NCBI GenBank assembly: GCA_008828725.1
Contig: MEHQ01000488.1
Location: forward strand, 236,757-300,756
Reading direction: 5' to 3'
Length of the DNA stretch: 64,000 nucleotides
Source: Saccharina japonica
Taxonomy: Eukaryota; Sar; Phaeophyceae; Laminariales; Laminariaceae
Shown here: positions 58,565-64,000 of the stretch, piece after piece
How the letters are laid out: every line of letters starts with the position of its first letter
Position numbering within the stretch: the stretch's first letter is position 1
Notes under the pieces: generated by a model
The model's input: only the letters and a program-made list of their open reading frames with translations
What the model was told of the DNA's origin: nothing
The model's database searches: none
Position numbers and translations under genes: made by a program

Positions 58565-58795
58565 TTTCTCTCGTTCGCGCAGCTGGGTTGCTAGCAGGGT
58601 AGGTCGTGCCTGTCGTATATGGCATTGTCTGCTCTGCTTGCTGCATTGCAGCGTAGTATCTCTGTGTCGTAGTTTTGTGACCACATAATAACTGGTATCT
58701 CTTTAGGATGAAAAATCTGCACAGACACTGACTGGGTGTGCTGGATGTCGACGGGTAGAACGGACGGTTTAACGTGAAGAACAAACACACATATT
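58565..58795 (-). repeat. Dispersed repeat, 'CTTCAC' family, copy 4
   Basis: Full-length reverse-orientation copy; the A-rich tail of the family corresponds to the T-rich sequence just before it (58540-58570). It abuts the 'GGAGGACCA' MITE. Confidence 0.78.
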
Positions 58796-58898
58796 GATAG
58801 TAAACAGAACCTACGGTACACCCAAAAACCTATATATTTACTCATTTTTACAAACAATATTTGGTCCTATTTACTATGATGATGGTCCTCCGTAATAA
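58796..58898. mobile_element. Short palindromic MITE, 'GGAGGACCA' family, copy 3
   Basis: The right half TTTGGTCCTATTTACTATGA...GGTCCTCCGTAATA is intact with a small GAT insertion. The left end is worn (GATAGTAAACAGAACCTACGG). Confidence 0.65.
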
Positions 58899-59375
58899 TA
58901 GTCGATTGCACGATTGAAGACGTAAACGGAAATAAAGCCCCGCCCCCCAGGTTCGACCCAACAAAGCCAAGCCATATCATCACTGCAACTGTGTCTTGAA
59001 CGCACAGCGAGATGATATCACAATGAACACGCCCACTTCAGAGGAACTCCGAGCGTGACTTTATCGACCACGTATGTGGAGAGTGTGCAATAAACGCCGA
59101 GCGAACCGTACCTGCAAAAATATCAAGGGTGGAATATTCTCTAAGCCATACTTCATTGTCTATGTCACTTCAAAGTACCAGTATAAGTTTAGAAAACAAC
59201 AATAAATACATAATTACCTGTGAGATATACATATTTTATAGACCAAGTAGTTTTCGCCGATATTTTTAAAAATAAAACAAACTACAAAACAGCGATGAGA
59301 TGGAAGGTGTCGTCGAAACTCGTCTTTGCCGTAAGAACTTACTTACTACGTGTTTTTTGTATGTCCTCAACATGA
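58899..59375. other. Non-coding stretch; nothing recognised
   Basis: Mixed to AT-rich sequence; no repeat family. Confidence 0.35.
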
Positions 59376-59765
59376 TCATGCAAGATGCAAATCCTGTCTC
59401 CGTATATGCATGTGGAGAACGATATCAGAATGAAGCTGCAGAATTCGGGGAGTTTGCGTGCGTCTATTATTAATAGTGGAAAATAAGCTACAGAGTTTGA
59501 TATTATACGTGTGTACGTGTGTGTATACCCCCCTTTCGTTTGGAGGAACCACCTCGGAAATTCGTCCCAAATTGGCGTTTTTCTCTGGGGATATTGGTGG
59601 CGTTGCATTTCTGTGCGATCTGTTTATTATTTTATTATGTGTTTTCCAAAGGTGTTCATCAAAGATGTCGGGAGACATGTCAAGCAAGGCAGAACATGCA
59701 TGCGCTGTCAAGGGTGTAGGGCCGAAGTGTTGCACACTAAAACCTATTAGTTTGGTGTCAGTCAC
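59376..59765 (-). CDS. Hypothetical protein, 129 residues
   Basis: The frame starts MTDTKLIGFSVQHFG and ends RRQDLHLA. Composition resembles a folded protein (DMSPDIFDEHLWKTHNKI, then ISPEKNANLGRISEVV). It has no low complexity and no membrane segment. A 145-codon plus frame overlaps it, which lowers the weight of openness. There is no homologue I can name and no supporting neighbour gene. Confidence 0.2.
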   Translation of the reverse strand: MTDTKLIGFSVQHFGPTPLTAHACSALLDMSPDIFDEHLWKTHNKIINRSHRNATPPISPEKNANLGRISEVVPPNERGVYTHVHTYNIKLCSLFSTINNRRTQTPRILQLHSDIVLHMHIRRQDLHLA

Positions 59766-60892
59766 GGCGTGTCAAGGCAAAGCTGCTGTCTGTCAAAGGG
59801 TTTTGAATGTCCCGTCTCCCGACCTATTTGGTGTTCATTGCATGACTTTAGCACGGAAATTACGAAATTACATTAAATTTATTATAATATTATAATATTA
59901 TAATGTTATAATGGCATTTATTTATGGCGTGAGGAGTGGAGCGTTGTATATGTCATACCAGGTATTGATTAGTTTATTGCGTATTTTGCTTCACGCACAA
60001 CAAACAGGATATTTCTCGTATATTTCGTTGGAATGAAAAGCATACTCGGTACTGCTTTGTATAAGCACTACTGCTTCGTACCGGAGACCTTTTGATAGGA
60101 TACGTCGTGATCATCGTGTATCCCCCCCCCGTTGATACCATAACGGGCAAGGTTATGAAGCGAGTTGTTCGAGACACCAACATACAATATAGATATAAAA
60201 AAAACGGAAGAGGGCAGGGATGTGGTCGGATTTGTTCTATTTTTTTGCCGCTGGAGCTAGATACCCACAGCAGCATTATTACGTAGCACAAACAAGGTGA
60301 ACTAAAGAGTAATTACTTCCTTTTCGAACAGACGATGCACCCACCAATAACACTAAGTACCAGGTGTTCGTGTATATGTTATCTCCGAGGCACATGATAT
60401 TATTTGTACTGCTTGGGCTGATAACTGGTGTTGAATCAATGAAATAAGGGTTTGTAGGAGACAATACATACAGGACATAAAGGTCAAGATACACTGAGCC
60501 TTACGACAAAAACGTGAGAGAGAAAAGAAGGCAAAGGAAGGGCGAATATCATAGCAATTAAAATATGTATCCGGTATCGGGGTTGGGGTGGATGTAATTG
60601 ATTACTTAACCATTGACTTGAGCTAGTGGGGATTAATCAATTTGAACCAAAACATACGATACGGTAGTATGGAGGTGATGGAAACTAAATATAGGCGGTG
60701 TCCGATGGTAATACCGATGTGCCGAAACTCCTAAGGACCGTTGAGTGTTGACATCAGTACGCCAACGTTCCTTATGATTACGTTCATATCGGCACATCTG
60801 ATATGGAGGCGTTGGAAATCAAATCGACGCACGTGATAAGTGTGGGAGCTGGGATTATGTTGGAAATTAATACCACTACTCTGGACGGGGAG
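59766..60892. other. Non-coding; AT palindromic tract
   Basis: TTATAATATTATAATATTATAA-type sequence lies at 59880-59912. At 60670-60825 a ~22-base phrase (ATGGAGG-G-TGGAAA--AAAT) flanks a ~112-bp segment that has CGATGTGCCG/CGGCACATC inverted pieces, possibly a small insertion. Confidence 0.4.
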
Positions 60893-60980
60893 TTAACCCC
60901 TTAAGGACGGGTCCCACGAATTTGAAGACAAAATACTTGGAATTTGTGTGGGACATTTGTATCGGTTCTGAATGGCTTAA
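60893..60980. mobile_element. TTAA-type hairpin MITE, diverged copy 4
   Basis: TTAACCCCTTAAGGACGGGT at the left, ATGGCTTAA at the right, with TTAA at both borders. The middle keeps only the GACAAA-TACTTGGAAT block. Confidence 0.55.
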
Positions 60981-61210
60981 AGGCCTTTGGGCGTTCACAC
61001 GTAAAAACAAACGGTCCTTTTACATGCCCGTCTACAACTACTACAACACCAGCAGTAGTAGCACTGCACCTTCCACACAACCAAAAGTGAGACACTGTGT
61101 ATCTCCGGCAAGCCAGGAACAAACACCCACCAAAAATATCTAGAATTGTATATATGACATTCACTGTTGTTGTAGAACGCACCCCCTTGCGTAGAATACA
61201 GGCTGAGATG

Positions 61211-61307
61211 TTAACCCTTTTAGGACTGGAGTACCGTTTTGGGGACAAACCACTCTAATTCTGAGTAATTTGTCCCCAAAACGGGACTCCAGTCCTAAAA
61301 GGGTTAA
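61211..61307. mobile_element. TTAA-type hairpin MITE, copy 5 (best preserved)
   Basis: TTAACCCTTTTAGGACTGGA on the left and CTCCAGTCCTAAAAGGGTTAA on the right, with perfect TTAA borders. GTTTTGGGGACAAA pairs with TTTGTCCCCAAAAC inside, so almost the whole unit is one hairpin. Confidence 0.88.
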
Positions 61308-61540
61308 TCTACGAGTGCACAGACCGGAGAGGGCGATGTGTGCATGAAAAATCACAAATTTGCCTTCAACGGCCGACGCGTGCTACGAAAAACGTAGCGC
61401 CATATTATGGGTGTTTACTCACAAATTGACGTTCAGCAGCCGACGCGTGCTACGATAAGGGTAGCGCTTTATGGCGTTTTGTTATCCCTTTTTGACCGAA
61501 AATAATCGGACACAAACAATATTATTGCATGTTGCAATAT

Positions 61541-62690
61541 TTTGGTTGTTTACTTAGGGTTTGGGACTGTTCCTCGGGTAGACCTTTATTTTCCCCTAAA
61601 CTGAGGTATCGGGTGGGGTACAGAGCTCCTCGAGTGACCATCCTCAGAAAAAACTCCTGGCCTTATTATGGGTTAACCTTCAATCAGCCAAAGTCTATAT
61701 ATATTATATATTGGTAGCGCCTTATTATGGGTGTCTTTTTTTGTGAATCACGGGGGGCTCCTTAACCCATTCAGAACGGAAAAGCATGTCCCACACAATA
61801 ATTCCAAGTACTTTGTCCCAAACATCGTGGGGCCAGTTATTAAGGAGTTAACCCAAAATCGCTGGAAAAAAACAATTAGATTGATTGATTGATTTAGGTG
61901 TTTCAATATTTTTGCGTTGTTTACTCAGGGTTTGGGATTGTTCGTCGGAAAAAGCCCTTGCTTTTACCCAAAAATCAGTTATTGGGTGGGATATAGGGCT
62001 CCGCGATTGGACATCCTCATAAAAAACTCATGGTGCGTCAGCCATCGCTTCCGTTGTGTGTCCCCCTTGTTTGCACTAGAAATTAAATTAGCTCATTGAA
62101 GCTGTCGTCCATATGCAAGTCCGCCTCAGAGGCGGTTCTTAGCAGGATGCAGCTCACCCTCCATGCGACTCGCCCAATACCTCACGGCGTTTCGCGCTTG
62201 GTGCAAGCAATGTCTGCCTGGTTGGTGAAAACCCAACGATTAACCTTCAATCAGCCAAAGCTGTATCCTATATAGGTCGTGCGCTTATATGGGTAGTTTT
62301 TTTTGTGAATCACGGGGTCGGGCACTCCTTATCCCATTCAGAACGTGTAAATAGCTATGCCCGAGCACATAATTAATTCCAAGTACTTTTGTCCCAAAAT
62401 ACGTGGGGCCAGTTATTAAGGAAAGTTACCAAAATCGCTGTGAAAAAAGACAATTAGTTTATGATTGATTGTCGTTTCAATATTTTCGTTGTTTACTCAG
62501 GGATTGTTCGATCGGAAAAAAGCCCTTGACTTTACCCCAAAAAATCAGTTTTCATTGTGTTGGTGGGATTTAGGAGCTCCGCAGATTGGATCTGATCTCT
62601 CATAAAAAACTCTTGTGCGCGTCAGCCATCGCTCCCGTTCATCCTCAGAAAAAAGCTCATGCCATCGCTTCCGTTGACATGCTCCGTCCC
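61541..62690 (+). repeat. Tandem duplication with a ~565-bp unit
   Basis: Blocks recur in order: GTTGTTTACTCAGGG (61548, 61920, 62486 variants); TTAACCTTCAATCAGCCAAAG (61673 and 62240); TGTGAATCACGGGG; GGGGCCAGTTATTAAGGA; and AAAAAACTC with GCGTCAGCCATCGCT. The unit carries a TTAA-type MITE (61762-61851 and a decayed one near 62328-62430). Copy two has a GCAAGTCCGCCTCA block (62115-62240) also found at 42950. Confidence 0.75.
61762..61851. mobile_element. TTAA-type hairpin MITE, diverged copy 6
   Basis: TTAACCCATTCAGAACGG on the left, ATTAAGGAGTTAA on the right, with TTAA at both borders. It is duplicated with the surrounding unit at about 62328-62430. Confidence 0.55.
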
Positions 62691-64000
62691 GGTATTGTAG
62701 GGATGCGAGGGTCTATGGCCATACGACTACGGCCATGCATGGATATCGAGTACCCCCCCCCCCCCTGTTCCCGCCGGTGTGTGCCCCCCCCGTGTGTCAG
62801 GAGAAGCACGTCACGGAAAACCCACCACTCAAGGGTGTGTGTGTTATCTCGATCATCACACCGCTGTGTGTTCAAGTCCGCCGAAGATCTTGACGGATGG
62901 GCGAAAGGGTATATATGTCGTGTACGAAATCGTTCTCGATCGAGACAAGGCCAGGTCCGTGGTTTGCAGAACGTTCGACGTGATGGAAGTTCGAGTTTTG
63001 TTTCGCTGGTGTTTGGGGCTGTAGTACAGGTAGCTGGCTGGTGGGTGACGGAGAGGTCTGGCGGGCGCTGGCGAGAAAGGGTGTGACCAGGAAAAGGTGG
63101 GGCAGACTAAATAAGGGGGCAGCACAGCCGGCTTGCTTTTCCGCCGTGTGCGGCAACTAATAAAGTGACCAACATCGCTACACTACGTACTATACTGCTG
63201 TCGACAGCTTGCAGCGTGTATGCATCAACCTCGCCAATCACAAAAAAAAAAAAACAATAGTGCGATGCGAACAGGGCGAAATAATCGGCACCCTATCCCA
63301 GATCCGTGCATGTATTATATACCCAAGCAACCTGGCAAAGAGCACGAGACAGTAGTAGGAGTAGCAGCAGTCGTCACGCAGGAGTTTGTGTAAAGCATAG
63401 TGTTGGGGTCAATATCACCATAAACCTTGTGGACCAAACAACACAGGCGATACTCATACGGGTATATACGAAGTATGTTAACTCCGAAAAACACGACTGA
63501 TGTTTGATACCAGGTACTACTGTACTATCCATTATGTATGTCGAAGATTGAATACAACCACAACAATATTCTGACAAATGACGCAATAACCCGGTCGAGA
63601 GTAAATATGCCGATCAACAAATCGCGCACAGGTCATTTTTCAACCCTTCACGATCAACTCAAAACTTTCCTCCGGAAATAATTTATGGTAGTACAGCGCA
63701 ACCCGGCCCGCGTTTGGCAGATTCACCAAACCCTATATACGATACAACGCCCTTTCTTTAAATATTCCTTGCAAAACCAAGACATCAATATTTTTCCACC
63801 ACAAGGCCCACCATATATAGTTTTATTCATACTATTTCAAGACATTTATTCATTCTGACACAAGAGGGATACGATATGGTATCGATAGTAGTACCAAAAT
63901 ACTGGTATGGACGTACGTGAAGATACTCACGAGGTACCAGGCGGAAAGCATGCATCTATCATTTCACTTGACGTTGTTAGCGGGTAAATGATGACACCCA
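62691..64000. other. End of window; no gene supported
   Basis: Holds a GCATGGATATCGAGTACCCC repeat end, poly-C runs (62750) and an A run (63241). The 81-codon plus frame ending at 63024 (ILTDGRKGIYVVYEIVLDRD) looks protein-like and could be an exon, but I cannot support it further. Confidence 0.3.

Noticed and set aside
62586..63086. 166-codon plus frame
   Set aside because: It begins inside the tandem duplication and crosses a poly-C tract shared with other repeats; compositionally Arg/Ser/Pro-biased.

Overview
This window is eukaryotic genomic DNA that is poor in genes and very rich in transposons. There are no operons, no bacterial ribosome binding sites and no dense ORF packing. Most of the sequence is non-coding and carries many short dispersed repeat families, poly-G tracts, triplet microsatellites, tRNA-derived SINEs and a copia-type Gag. 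The Gag (a CX2CX4HX4C knuckle followed by a CX2HX4HX4C motif) and the general repeat style would fit an algal stramenopile such as a brown alga. That assignment is inference; no gene here proves it.

The only convincing host-type genes are three intron-less paralogues: 10392-11057 (-), 12869-13501 (+) and 35869-36828 (+). They share a core domain of about 140-165 residues that I do not recognise (motifs EPRxxLANxS, LHLN, a DHRM box, FPxxC, DKVYSI or NKVYSI, and NITP or GITP). Each protein starts with a Met-Gly sequence that fits N-myristoylation. The N-terminal leaders and C-terminal tails differ completely: Ser-rich leader with a basic tail, Cys-containing leader with a Gln/His-rich tail, and a 13-His leader with a hydrophobic tail. 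This is the best candidate for an undescribed gene family in the window.

Layout. 0-2 kb: copia Gag on the minus strand. 2-6.3 kb: dispersed repeats, one weak ORF, two inverted-repeat elements, and a 5'-truncated non-LTR retrotransposon end flanked by 230-bp direct repeats. 6.6-8.2 kb: a non-autonomous Mutator-like element with ~640-bp inverted arms and a 9-bp target duplication. 8.2-10 kb: a TTAA-flanked hairpin MITE, GC-rich palindromes and a SINE. 10.3-13.5 kb: the divergent pair of paralogues. 14-19.4 kb: foldback elements, MITEs, an old SINE and a poly-G tract that contains an N. 19.4-23 kb: nothing recognisable. 23-25 kb: a degenerate array built on a GGACTGTCC dyad. 27-31 kb: a SINE, an array built on TTCCATGGAA, a 355-bp AGT microsatellite, and a SINE split by two consecutive TTA-targeting MITEs. 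31-35 kb: degenerate tandem repeats. 35.9-36.8 kb: the third paralogue. 37-64 kb: further SINEs and MITEs, several recent tandem duplications, and long stretches where I see nothing I can name.

Much of the structure comes from nested insertion. I could read inverted termini, target-site duplications and insertion order directly for several elements.
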